Of a stretch of 64,000 nucleotides of DNA, positions 16,485 to 24,537 are shown piece after piece. The stretch spans positions 186,001 through 250,000 of the forward strand of contig NZ_SFCC01000005.1 of NCBI RefSeq assembly GCF_004214935.1, given 5' to 3'. Origin of the DNA: Amycolatopsis suaedae. Its GTDB lineage: Bacteria > Actinomycetota > Actinomycetes > Mycobacteriales > Pseudonocardiaceae. The notes beneath the pieces were generated by a model that made no database searches, was not told the origin of the DNA, and saw only the letters and a list, made by a program, of their open reading frames with translations. Made by a program: the position numbers and the translations under genes. Each line of letters begins with the position of its first letter. The stretch's first letter is position 1.

Positions 16485-16604
16485 CCGGACCTCCTTCGCT
16501 CACGCTGCCTTACGGCCGACACTGTACATACTTCTGTCTTGTCGTCGGTCATAAGATCTGCTGTGATGTAGCCGCCTCGGCCCAAAGACGGAACGGAGCC
16601 CCGG
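16485..16604. promoter_or_regulatory. Divergent promoter region of the sugar locus
   Basis: 120 bases between two divergent operons. On the plus strand TTGTCG (16538-16543) and, 17 bases on, TGTGAT form a plausible promoter for the importer. Short inverted elements (CCGAC near 16513 and GTCGG near 16541; GACA and TGTC nearer the middle) could bind the locus ROK regulator, but no clear operator stands out. Confidence 0.4.
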
Positions 16605-17987
16605 ATGGTGCGCAGAGCGACAGCCGCCGTGCTGGCCGCGGTGTTCGCCGCCACGACGCTCGCCGGATGCGGCGGCCGCGACGACGGTTCCGGAAAGCTC
16701 GTGGTCTGGAGCCTGGAGAACCTCACCGACCGGGTCCGGGTCACCGAGGAGCTGGTCGCGGAGTTCACCCGGCGGACGGGCGTCGAGGTCGAACTCGTCG
16801 CCGTCGACGAGAACCAGTTCAGCCAGATGATCATGTCCGCGGCGGCGGCCGGCCAGCTGCCCGACGTCATCGGCGCGCTTCCGCTCACCGCGACCTGGCA
16901 GATGGCGGGCAACGAGCTGCTCGACACCCGCGCCACCGCCGAGGTGCTGGGCAGGCTCGACCCCGCGACGTTCACCCCGAGGGCACTGGAACTGACCCGC
17001 GACGGCGACCGGCCGCTGGCCGTTCCGTCCGACGGCTGGGCGCAGATCCTGGTCTACCGCAAGGACCTGTTCGCCGCGGCCGGTCTCCCGCCGCCGGACA
17101 GCTACGAACGCATCCTCACCGCCGCCCGCACGCTGCACCGCGGGGACGTCGCCGGCATCGCGATGGCCACCGCGGCCAACGACGCCGCCACCGGGCAGGC
17201 GTTCGAGGGCCTCGCCGTCGGCAACGACTGCCAGCTCGTCGACGCGGCCGGCGGCGTCACGCTGGACTCGCCACGCTGCGAGCGGACGTTCGACCTGGTC
17301 GGCCAGCTGGCCACCCGGTTCTCGCCACCGGGCGCGCAGGACATCGACAGCATCCGCGCCACCTACTTCGCCGGCCGCTCGGCGATGGTGGTCTGGTCGT
17401 CGTTCCTGCTCGACGAGCTGGCCGGACTGCGGTCGGACGCGCTGCCGTCCTGCCCGCAGTGCCAGGCCGACCCGCTGTTCCTGGCCCGCAACAGCGGCGT
17501 CGTCGGGGCGCTCACCGGCGCGCCCGGCTCGGGTGAGCCCGCGCAGTACGGCGAGCTGACCTCGTGGACGCTGCCCGTCGGCGACCGCACGGCGCAGGCG
17601 CAGCAGTTCGTCGAGTTCATGATGAGCGAGGCGGCCTACCCGCGCTGGCTGGGCATGGCACCGGAGGGCAAGATCCCCGCCCGCACCGGCACGCCCGCCG
17701 ACCGCGAGCTGTTCAGCCGCACCTGGGACACGCTGCCCGCGGGCGTGGACACCAAACGCCCGCTGGGCGAGATCTACCCGCCGGACACCATGCGTGCGCT
17801 GCGGCAGGGGCCGCAGTCGTTCCGCCGCTGGGGTTTCGAACAGGAACAGGGGGTGCTGATGGGCGCGACGCTGGCCGAGATGCCGGTGCCCAAGGCTGTG
17901 GACGCCATGCTCGGCGGAACGTCGCCGGCCGAGGCCGCCGCCGAGGCGGCCGACGACGTCCGCTCGATCCAGACCTCCCTGGGGTGA
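16605..17987 (+). CDS. Family 1 sugar-binding lipoprotein of an ABC importer
   Basis: A 460-residue extracellular solute-binding protein (SBP_bac_1) that should capture an oligosaccharide for the two downstream permeases. The signal peptide ends in the lipobox LAGC with Cys22. Family strings are LVVWSLENLTDRVRV, AAAAGQLPDVIGALPL, AVPSDGWAQILVYRKDLF and QAQQFVEFMMSEAAYPRWL. Three cysteines (NDCQ, PRCER, PSCPQCQ) in the mature part may form disulfides. The stop lies just before the permease start. No ATPase gene is in the cluster, so a shared MsiK-type ATPase is expected, as known for streptomycete CUT1 importers. Confidence 0.92.
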   Translation: MVRRATAAVLAAVFAATTLAGCGGRDDGSGKLVVWSLENLTDRVRVTEELVAEFTRRTGVEVELVAVDENQFSQMIMSAAAAGQLPDVIGALPLTATWQMAGNELLDTRATAEVLGRLDPATFTPRALELTRDGDRPLAVPSDGWAQILVYRKDLFAAAGLPPPDSYERILTAARTLHRGDVAGIAMATAANDAATGQAFEGLAVGNDCQLVDAAGGVTLDSPRCERTFDLVGQLATRFSPPGAQDIDSIRATYFAGRSAMVVWSSFLLDELAGLRSDALPSCPQCQADPLFLARNSGVVGALTGAPGSGEPAQYGELTSWTLPVGDRTAQAQQFVEFMMSEAAYPRWLGMAPEGKIPARTGTPADRELFSRTWDTLPAGVDTKRPLGEIYPPDTMRALRQGPQSFRRWGFEQEQGVLMGATLAEMPVPKAVDAMLGGTSPAEAAAEAADDVRSIQTSLG

Positions 17988-17992
17988 GCGCG

Positions 17993-18934
17993 ATGCCCAA
18001 GGGAGCACTGCGCAGGTCCGAGAACCGCGCCGGGTTGCTGCTCATCTCCCCCACACTGCTGGTGGTGCTGGCCGTCGTCGTGGTGCCGGTGCTGTGGACG
18101 CTGATCCTGGCGTTCCAGCGCATCCGGCTGATCAACATCCGCGACACCGGCCTGTTCGACGCCTACACGCTGCACAACTTCGCCACGGTGTTCGGCTCGC
18201 CGGGGTTCTGGAGCTCGATCGGCACGACGCTGGTCTACGCCATCGGCGGCACCGTGCTGTCGCTGGCGCTGGGTCTGGCGGCCGCGCTCGCGCTGCGGCG
18301 GTCGTTCCGCGGCCGCGGGCTGCTGCGCGGGGCGATGCTGCTGCCCTACGTCGCGCCGGTGGTGGCGGTGGCGTTCGTGTGGGAGGTCATGCTCAGCCCG
18401 CAGTACGGCATCCTCAACGAGTGGGGCGTCAAGCTGCTCGGCTGGGACAAGCCGGTCGCGTTCCTCACCCAGCGGGAGACCACGATCTCCCTGCTGGGAC
18501 TGGACATCCCGGTGCCGGTCGCGCTGCTGACGGTGATCGCGTTCGAGGGCTGGCGGTACTTTCCGTTCGCGTTCCTGTTCCTGCTGGCCCGGTTGCAGGC
18601 CATCCCGCCGGACCTGGAGGAGGCCGCCAGGGTCGACGGCGCGACGCTGACCCAGCGCTTCCGGCACATCGTGCTGCCGCAGCTGGCCTCGGTGATCGCC
18701 CTGCTGGCGATGCTGCGGTTCGTGATGAACTTCAACAAGTTCGACGACGTCTACCTGCTCACCGGTGGCGGCTCCGGCACCGACGTCGCCAGCGTGCGGG
18801 TCTACGACTTCCTCACCGCGCGGTTCGACGTCGGCGCCGCGTCGGCGCAGGCGCTGGTGCTGGCCGTGGTGCTGCTGGTGTTCCTGGCCGGATACCTGAA
18901 GTTCTTCGCACCCAAGCCGGAGGCCGGCCGATGA
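17993..18934 (+). CDS. Sugar ABC transporter permease, MalF/UgpA type
   Basis: A 313-residue inner-membrane permease with six to seven predicted helices and the cytoplasmic EAA loop EEAARVDGATLTQRF that docks the ATPase. Start choice: ATG at 17993, with GGGGTGAG upstream acting as a ribosome site; an in-frame GTG at 17984 overlapping the preceding stop as GTGA is equally possible and would add three residues. It pairs with the next permease, whose start overlaps its stop as ATGA. Confidence 0.92.
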   Translation: MPKGALRRSENRAGLLLISPTLLVVLAVVVVPVLWTLILAFQRIRLINIRDTGLFDAYTLHNFATVFGSPGFWSSIGTTLVYAIGGTVLSLALGLAAALALRRSFRGRGLLRGAMLLPYVAPVVAVAFVWEVMLSPQYGILNEWGVKLLGWDKPVAFLTQRETTISLLGLDIPVPVALLTVIAFEGWRYFPFAFLFLLARLQAIPPDLEEAARVDGATLTQRFRHIVLPQLASVIALLAMLRFVMNFNKFDDVYLLTGGGSGTDVASVRVYDFLTARFDVGAASAQALVLAVVLLVFLAGYLKFFAPKPEAGR

Positions 18935-19800
18935 TGGACCGCGACCGCTTCGAGAACCGCCTGTTCGGCGTGCTGCGCTGGGTCGTCATCGTGGTGCTGG
19001 CACTGGCGACGCTGTTCCCGTTCTACTACATGGTGCTGCTGTCCATCCGGCCCATCGAGAGCCTGCTGCAGGACCCGGGCAGGCTGTGGGTCGACTTCTC
19101 CGAGTGGACACTGCGCACCTACGGCGAGGTGCTGGCGTCCACCGAGGACGACGGGCAGGGCATGCTGAGCCTGCTCGGCAACTCCGCGCTGGTGTCGGCC
19201 GGGACCGTCCTGCTGACGCTGGCCGTGGCCATCCCCGGCGCGTACGCGATCAGCAGGCTGCGGTTCTTCGGCCACCGGCAGGTGCATTTCCTGTTCCTGG
19301 CCGTGTACATGTTCCCGGCGATCCTGCTCGCGGTTCCGCTGTTCGTGCTGTTCACCAAGCTGGGCCTGCGGGACTCGCTGACCGGGCTGATGATCGTCTA
19401 CATCGCACAGACGATCCCGGTGTCGATCTACACGCTGCGCAACTACCTCACCACGATCCCGGACAGCATCGAGGAGGCGGCCGCGATCGACGGCTGCAGC
19501 CGCTGGCAGACGATGTGGCGGGTGACGATGCCGCTGGCCGCGCCCGCGGTGATGGCCAACGCGCTGTACGTGTTCATGATCGCGTGGAACGAATTCCTGT
19601 TCGCGCTGCTCTTCCTGGCCGCCGACCGGTCACAGTGGACGGTCTCGCTGGGGCTGGCGCAGCTTTCCGGTGGTATCGAGGTGCCCAAGACCGTGTTGAT
19701 GGCAGGATCGGTGGTACTGACCATCCCGATCGTCGCGTTGTTCTACGCGGCCGAGCGGATGCTGACCGAAGGGCTCACCAGCGGTGCCGACAAGGGCTGA
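18931..19800 (+). CDS. Sugar ABC transporter permease, MalG/UgpE type
   Basis: A 289-residue permease with six predicted helices and EAA loop EEAAAIDGCSRWQTMW. It carries the MalG-like N-terminus (WVVIVVLALATLFPFYYMVLLSI) and the FMIAWNEFLFALLF helix typical of this half of CUT1 importers. ATGA overlap with the upstream permease gene; a second ATG one codon later is possible. Its last 17 bases overlap the start of the ROK regulator gene, which ties regulator level to importer expression. Confidence 0.92.
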   Translation: MMDRDRFENRLFGVLRWVVIVVLALATLFPFYYMVLLSIRPIESLLQDPGRLWVDFSEWTLRTYGEVLASTEDDGQGMLSLLGNSALVSAGTVLLTLAVAIPGAYAISRLRFFGHRQVHFLFLAVYMFPAILLAVPLFVLFTKLGLRDSLTGLMIVYIAQTIPVSIYTLRNYLTTIPDSIEEAAAIDGCSRWQTMWRVTMPLAAPAVMANALYVFMIAWNEFLFALLFLAADRSQWTVSLGLAQLSGGIEVPKTVLMAGSVVLTIPIVALFYAAERMLTEGLTSGADKG

Positions 19801-20968
19801 CCTGCGACAGGCCGCGGCACAGCCGTCGGCAGGCCACCTGCTGTGGCTGATCCGCACCGGACGGGCACACACCCGCGCGGAGCTGCAGCAGCGGACCGGG
19901 CTGGCCCGGTCCACGGTCAGCCAGCGGCTGGACGCGCTGCGGGCGGGCGGGTTCCTGCGGGTCGGCGGCGTCGACTCGTCCACCGGCGGGCGGCCGCCGT
20001 CCCGGCTGGAGTTCGACTACCAGCAGGGCGTCGTGCTGGCCGCCGACCTCGGCGCCACCCACGCACGGCTGGGCGTGTTCGACCTGGCCGGAGCGGCGCT
20101 GGCGGAGTCGGTGAGCAGGCTGCGGATCAGCGACGGCCCCGGCAAAGTCCTCGGCTGGGTGACCGCCGAGCTGCGGTCGCTGCTGGACCGGGCCGGGCAG
20201 CCCGCCAACCGGGTCCGCGGCGTCGGCCTCGGCGTGCCCGGGCCGGTGGAGTCCGGCACCGTCCGCCAGCCGCCGATCATGCCCGGCTGGGACGGCTACC
20301 CGATCGCCGAGCACCTGGGCCGCGACTGGGGTGTGCCGGTGCTGGTCGACAACGACGCCAACGTGATGGCGTTCGGCGAGTACGCCGGCGGCTACCCGGA
20401 CTGCCCGTCGCTGGTGCTGGTGAAGGTCGCCACCGGGATCGGCGCGGGCCTGGTGCTCGACGGCGCGGTCTACCGGGGCATCGACGGCGGCGCCGGCGAC
20501 ATCGGGCACGTCCGCGTCGACGCGACCTCGCGGGCACGGTGCATGTGCGGTTCGCTGGGCTGCCTGGCCGCGCTGGCCAGCGGCACGGCGCTGGCCGAAC
20601 GGCTCACCGCCGGGGGCATCCCCGCCGCGGGCGGCAAGGAGTTCGTCGAGCTGGTGCGGGCCGGGATCCCGGAAGCCGTCGGGCTGGCCAGGGAGGCGGG
20701 CCGGCTGGTCGGCGAGGTGCTCAGCACGGTGGTGTGCCTGGTCAACCCGCAGGTGCTGGTGATCGCGGGCGACGTCGCCGAGACGCAGTTCGTCACCGGC
20801 GTCCGCGAGGTGCTCTACCAGCGGGCACTGCCGCGAGCCACCCGCAACCTGGCCGTGGTGACCAGCGAGCTGGGCGACCGCGCCGGCGTGCTCGGCCTGC
20901 GGGCGATGGTCGTCGACGCGGTCTACGCGCCCGAGGCCGTCGACCGCCTCCTGGAGGCCCGACACTAG
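19784..20968 (+). CDS. ROK-family transcriptional regulator of the sugar locus
   Basis: A 394-residue ROK repressor. The N-terminal winged helix (about 18-75) includes the recognition helix region LARSTVSQRLDAL, followed by a sugar-kinase-like domain with ADLGATHARLGVFDL, GVPGPV, VDNDANVMAFGE and the ROK zinc site Cys253-x-Cys255-x4-Cys260 (CMCGSLGC) with the upstream GAGDIGH histidine. Sugar binding there normally releases DNA. Start GTG inside the upstream permease gene. By position it most likely controls both the importer operon and the divergent glycosidase operon; target sites were not identified. Confidence 0.9.
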   Translation: MPTRADLRQAAAQPSAGHLLWLIRTGRAHTRAELQQRTGLARSTVSQRLDALRAGGFLRVGGVDSSTGGRPPSRLEFDYQQGVVLAADLGATHARLGVFDLAGAALAESVSRLRISDGPGKVLGWVTAELRSLLDRAGQPANRVRGVGLGVPGPVESGTVRQPPIMPGWDGYPIAEHLGRDWGVPVLVDNDANVMAFGEYAGGYPDCPSLVLVKVATGIGAGLVLDGAVYRGIDGGAGDIGHVRVDATSRARCMCGSLGCLAALASGTALAERLTAGGIPAAGGKEFVELVRAGIPEAVGLAREAGRLVGEVLSTVVCLVNPQVLVIAGDVAETQFVTGVREVLYQRALPRATRNLAVVTSELGDRAGVLGLRAMVVDAVYAPEAVDRLLEARH

Positions 20969-21378
20969 TCGGTGACGTAGCGGGCCAGCTGCGCCGCGAG
21001 CCTGCCGCGTTCCACGGTGGTGCCGTACACAGGCTGCTCGGGCCCCTCCCGGCGGCCGGCGAGGACGTCGGTGACGAACCCCGCCACGGCCTCCGGTTCC
21101 GGGACCACGTCCGCGCTGTCGAGGTAGGCCACGACGGTGGCTCGCTCCCCCGGCGCGGTCTCGACGGCCAGTGCCCAGCCGTGCCGCTCACTCCAGGTCA
21201 GCATCAGGTCGTGGTCGGGCCGCCGGCTCCAGCGCCGGGCCAGGCCGAGGTAGGCCGTGACCGTGTCGCTGACCTCGAACGACGTGGCTTCCAGCGGGAC
21301 GCCGACGGCCCGCGCCACGGCGCCGAGGTAGGCCGCCACGCCACGGGCCAGCGACACGGCTGGGACAGGGTCGTTCAT
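20965..21378 (-). CDS. DUF6292 family protein
   Basis: A small soluble acidic protein (137 residues from this ATG) resembling DUF6292, a family of unknown function common in Pseudonocardiaceae and relatives. Visible features: ARGVAAYLGAVARAVGVPLE, SDTVTAYLGL, LTWSERHGWALAVET and VVAYLDSADVVPEPEAVAGFV. The start is uncertain: an in-frame GTG 21 bases upstream would add seven residues, and neither has a clear ribosome site. Its stop codon shares the CTAG tetranucleotide with the stop of the convergent ROK gene. Function unknown. Confidence 0.75.
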   Translation of the reverse strand: MNDPVPAVSLARGVAAYLGAVARAVGVPLEATSFEVSDTVTAYLGLARRWSRRPDHDLMLTWSERHGWALAVETAPGERATVVAYLDSADVVPEPEAVAGFVTDVLAGRREGPEQPVYGTTVERGRLAAQLARYVTD

Positions 21379-21411
21379 CGCGACAACAGTAGAGGCCACC
21401 GGAGCGCGGTC

Positions 21412-22434
21412 CTAGACGGCCGCCACCGCCCGGTCGGCGGCCCGCAGCGGCGCGCCCATCTCGTGCAGGTGCTCCAGGACGTGGCGGTAGGACCGCAGCA
21501 GGCTCGCCTGGCTGTACGGAATACCGCGCTCGGCGCAGAAGGACTGCACGATCGGCTGCGCCAGGCGCAGGTGCGGCCGGGGCATGTTCGGGAACAGGTG
21601 GTGCTCGATCTGGTAGTTCAGCCCACCGAGCACGAAGTCGGTGAGCGGCCCGCCGCGGATATTGCGGGAGGTCAGCACCTGCTTGCGCAGGAAGTCGGCC
21701 GACTGGCCGGTCATCGTCGGCATGCCCTTGTGGTTGGGCGCGAACGAACAGCCCATGTAGACGCCCCACAGCGCCTGGTGGACCACCACGAACAGCACTG
21801 CGAGCCCCGGCGAGAGCACCAGGAAGACCGTGGTGAGGTAGCCCACGACGTGGGCGGTCAGCAGGGCGCCCTCGATCCGCCGCGCCTTCGTCTCACCCTT
21901 GAGCACGGCGCGGATGCCGGACACGTGCAGGTTGAGCCCCTCCAGCGTGAGCAGCGGGAAGAACAACCACGCCTGGTGCTTGGCCATCCAGCGCAGGAAA
22001 CCCTTCTTCAGCCGCGCCTGCTTGGTGGTGAACGCGAGTGCGGAGATGTCCAGGTCGGGGTCGTGTTCCTCGTGGTTGGGGTTGGCGTGGTGACGCGTGT
22101 GACCGCCGACCCACTCCTGGTAGCTCATCCCGATCAGGCCGCCGTGCATCGTGCCGAGGATGTCGTTGGGGCGGCGGGTGCGGAAGATCTGCTTGTGCCC
22201 GGCGTCGTGGCCGAGGAAGGCCAGCTGGGCGAACACGACGGCGAGACCGGCCGCGATGAACAGCTGCCACCAGCTGTCGCCGATGAACGCGAACCCGACC
22301 CACGCGCCCGCGAAGGCCAGTAACGTGCCGGCGGTCTTGATCGTGTAATAGCCGTAGCGCCGCCGCAGCAGGCCCGCTTCGCGGATCCGCAGGGACAGGG
22401 CCGAGTAGTCGCTCTGGGTAGCCGTAGCCGTCAC
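21412..22434 (-). CDS. Membrane fatty acid (acyl-CoA/acyl-lipid) desaturase
   Basis: A 340-residue di-iron membrane desaturase that should introduce a double bond into fatty acyl chains. The three histidine boxes are intact: HDAGH (76-80), HTRHH (112-116) and QIEHH (275-279), with four hydrophobic helices between. Start GTG, overlapping the stop of a 53-codon upstream gene as GTGA, with GGGAGG upstream. The next gene in the other direction encodes a cold-shock protein, which suggests a low-temperature membrane response; that link is inference. Confidence 0.93.
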   Translation of the reverse strand: MTATATQSDYSALSLRIREAGLLRRRYGYYTIKTAGTLLAFAGAWVGFAFIGDSWWQLFIAAGLAVVFAQLAFLGHDAGHKQIFRTRRPNDILGTMHGGLIGMSYQEWVGGHTRHHANPNHEEHDPDLDISALAFTTKQARLKKGFLRWMAKHQAWLFFPLLTLEGLNLHVSGIRAVLKGETKARRIEGALLTAHVVGYLTTVFLVLSPGLAVLFVVVHQALWGVYMGCSFAPNHKGMPTMTGQSADFLRKQVLTSRNIRGGPLTDFVLGGLNYQIEHHLFPNMPRPHLRLAQPIVQSFCAERGIPYSQASLLRSYRHVLEHLHEMGAPLRAADRAVAAV

Positions 22435-22592
22435 CGTGACGACCTCCCGGCCGGTGCCGAGAAGGGCAGCCGGCGGGCGCGGTCGCCGACCGCGCCGTTG
22501 TCGACGGGGCGGGCGACGTGCTCATCGCGGCTGGGGTGGCTGAAGACCACCGCCGTGGTGGCCGAGGTCCGGCCTGAGGTTTTGTTGCGCAT
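22431..22592 (-). CDS. Small 53-residue protein or leader peptide coupled to the desaturase
   Basis: A short gene with ATG 9 bases after AGGAG and a stop overlapping the desaturase GTG as GTGA. The product MRNKTSGRTSATTAVVFSHP... is basic, rich in Ser, Thr and Arg, without a membrane segment or recognised domain. Its main role may be to couple desaturase translation to its own. Its ribosome site lies in a small hairpin (22593-22605). I do not recognise a family. Confidence 0.5.
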   Translation of the reverse strand: MRNKTSGRTSATTAVVFSHPSRDEHVARPVDNGAVGDRARRLPFSAPAGRSSR

Positions 22593-22605
22593 GGAGGAAA
22601 ACTCC
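22593..22605 (-). promoter_or_regulatory. Hairpin pairing the ribosome site of the desaturase leader gene
   Basis: In the minus-strand RNA, GGAG of the ribosome site is followed after five bases (UUUUC) by CUCC directly before the AUG. This four-pair hairpin could mask the ribosome site and open when conditions change. It is short, so any effect may be weak. Confidence 0.35.
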
Positions 22606-22959
22606 TGAAGTTGGGGGACGTGACCGTGTTGGGGTTTCAACACCGGACGGACAGTCCACTGTGGACCGTGGGGTCGACGGCACGACCGGGAACACGAAGG
22701 TCACGAGAACGGTGGCGGTGTGGCCACCGGTTATGGCGGCATCCAGCCGCGGTCACTGCCCAGCGTACGCGACCCGCCGGCTCCTGGCCAGCCGGACCCC
22801 GGTTGCGCGTTCACGGCCGGGCGTGCTTCACTTGTCGTGGTTGAAGGTTTTTGTGTTCGTTTCACTGGTGACGCTCGCAAGGATTCTTGAGCGGGCGTGT
22901 TTCTTCTGATTCCCGGTCCGCACAGCCGTGACATTCATTTACGCAATCAGGAGAAACCC
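22593..22959. promoter_or_regulatory. Divergent region between desaturase and cold-shock genes
   Basis: About 370 bases with no convincing gene. It must hold both promoters. The part before the cold-shock gene (22840-22959) is AT-richer with T-runs, fitting the long 5' leader usual for cspA-type mRNAs. A GTCCACTGTGGAC palindrome lies at 22654-22666. I could not assign a clear promoter. Confidence 0.5.
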
Positions 22960-23163
22960 ATGGCTCAGGGCACCGTGAAGTGGTTCAACTCGGAGAAGGG
23001 CTTCGGCTTCATCACGCCGGACGACGGCGGCGCCGACCTCTTCGTCCACTACTCGGCGATCAGCGGCAACGGCTTCCGCAGCCTCGACGAGAACTCCCGC
23101 GTGGAGTTCGAGGTCGGGCAGGGCCAGCGCGGCCCGCAGGCGACCAGCGTCTCCGTCGTCTGA
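22960..23163 (+). CDS. Cold-shock protein, CspA family
   Basis: A 67-residue single-domain nucleic-acid chaperone (OB fold) that melts mRNA structure at low temperature or during stress. RNP1 (KGFGFI) and RNP2 (LFVHYSAI) are intact, as is the opening AQGTVKWFN. Start ATG with CAGGAGAAA upstream. It is a single gene ended by hairpin repeat copy 3, which begins 12 bases after the stop. Its divergent neighbour is a fatty acid desaturase. Confidence 0.96.
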   Translation: MAQGTVKWFNSEKGFGFITPDDGGADLFVHYSAISGNGFRSLDENSRVEFEVGQGQRGPQATSVSVV

Positions 23164-23175
23164 CGATCACAACAC

Positions 23176-23224
23176 CGTGAAGGCCACCTTCACCACGGTT
23201 GACGTGGTGAAGGTGGCCTTCACG
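23176..23224. repeat. Hairpin repeat, copy 3 (probable bidirectional terminator)
   Basis: Two perfect 22-base inverted arms (23176-23197, 23203-23224) around a 5-base loop GTTGA. Being perfect, it folds equally on both strands, and it sits between two convergent genes: 12 bases after the cold-shock stop and 14 bases from the flavoprotein stop. Same core as the copies at 4616 and 9910. Confidence 0.87.
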
Positions 23225-23238
23225 TACGTCCGGGGCGG

Positions 23239-24468
23239 CTACACGCTCGCCAGGTAGGCGGCCGCCTTCTCCGGGTCGAAGAACCAGTTCTGGAAGTCCG
23301 ACGGGTCCTCGAAGCCCCTGGCGAACCGCTCGGCGACCGCCGGCTTCTGCCCCGCCACACCGAGGATCTCCATGACGTGTGGGGGCGGCGGCTGCAGCAT
23401 CGCGTTGGTCCAGAACGTGACGTGCTGGGCGTACTCCCAGTACCGGTCGAACGCCGACTGCATCCACTGCCGGTCGAACGGCTTGTCGCCGTGCTCGACA
23501 ATGGACTCCAAATAGGACTGTGCGCAGATCGCGGCGTTGTTGGAACCCTGGCCGGTGATCGGGTCGTTGGCGACGACGACGTCGGCCATGCCGAGCACCA
23601 CGTTGCCCGAGGGCAGCTCGCCCGAGGGCCTGCGGACCACCGGGGTGTACCCGCCGGACAGCGTGGCCCGCGGGTCGGTCAGCTCGGCCGCGCCGCAGCG
23701 GTCGTACTCCCACGGGTAGTACTGCTTCATCAGCTCCAGCATGCGGTCCAGGTGCTCCTGCGGTCCCGGCTTGTCGTCGAAGACGTCCAGCGGCCCGCCC
23801 GGCAGCCCCTCGAAGAACAGGATCTCGCAGTTCCCGCTCAGCGTGTAGCCGGGGATGACGAACAGCTCGCCGGCACCGGGCGCGATGTTGAACCGCACGG
23901 CCGAGAAGTCCGGGTGCTCCGGCCTCGGCTCCATGCCGTGGACGTAGGCGACCGTCAGCGCGCGCTGCGGCGTGGTGTACGGCGAACGCTCCGGGTCGCG
24001 GTCGAACAGCTGGACCAGCTCGCCCTTGCCCGCGGCGATGACGACCAGGTCGTAGAGCTTGGACAGCGGGTCGAGGTCGGACGTGGTGACGCCGTGCAGC
24101 ACGAGCTTGCCGCCACGGTCCTCGAACAGCTCCAGCCAGCCGGCCATCTTCACCCGCTGGTCAACCGACTGGGCGTAGTTGTCCAGCTTGCCGACCCAGT
24201 CCAGCACGCGGCCGCTGCCGTCCGGCGCCCCGATGGACAGGCCGAGGCCCTCCACCTTGACCGTCTGCTCCTCCCAGAGGTTGAGCTTGTGGTCACGCTC
24301 GATCTGGAGCGCCTTGTTGAACATGCACTGGGTGGACATCACCCGGCCGCCGCGGATCTCCTCCGGCGTGCGGGCCGACATCACGGTGACGTCGTACTGG
24401 TGATCGAGCAGGCTCAGCGCCAGCTGCAGACCGGACTGACCGGCGCCGACGATCAGGACCTTGCGCAT
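23239..24468 (-). CDS. FAD-dependent monooxygenase, styrene/indole monooxygenase (StyA) type
   Basis: A 409-residue flavoprotein. The N-terminal Rossmann motif VLIVGAGQSGLQLALSL (residues 4-20), MSTQCMFNKALQIER, and the second FAD-binding stretch GNVVLGMADVVVANDPITGQGSNNA are typical of StyA-like epoxidases, which need a separate flavin reductase; none is adjacent. Start: the ATG giving MRKVLIVG, with GGAGGACGC upstream, preferred over an upstream in-frame start. It follows the conservon CvnA-D on the same strand after a 69-base gap, the place where streptomycete conservons often have a cytochrome P450. It may be the output enzyme of the conservon. Confidence 0.9.
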   Translation of the reverse strand: MRKVLIVGAGQSGLQLALSLLDHQYDVTVMSARTPEEIRGGRVMSTQCMFNKALQIERDHKLNLWEEQTVKVEGLGLSIGAPDGSGRVLDWVGKLDNYAQSVDQRVKMAGWLELFEDRGGKLVLHGVTTSDLDPLSKLYDLVVIAAGKGELVQLFDRDPERSPYTTPQRALTVAYVHGMEPRPEHPDFSAVRFNIAPGAGELFVIPGYTLSGNCEILFFEGLPGGPLDVFDDKPGPQEHLDRMLELMKQYYPWEYDRCGAAELTDPRATLSGGYTPVVRRPSGELPSGNVVLGMADVVVANDPITGQGSNNAAICAQSYLESIVEHGDKPFDRQWMQSAFDRYWEYAQHVTFWTNAMLQPPPPHVMEILGVAGQKPAVAERFARGFEDPSDFQNWFFDPEKAAAYLASV

Positions 24469-24537
24469 GATCGAGCGTCCTCCAGGGGAAGTAGAGGCTG
24501 GGTGGTTCTCCACTATGGCGCGACAGCGCCGCCGACA

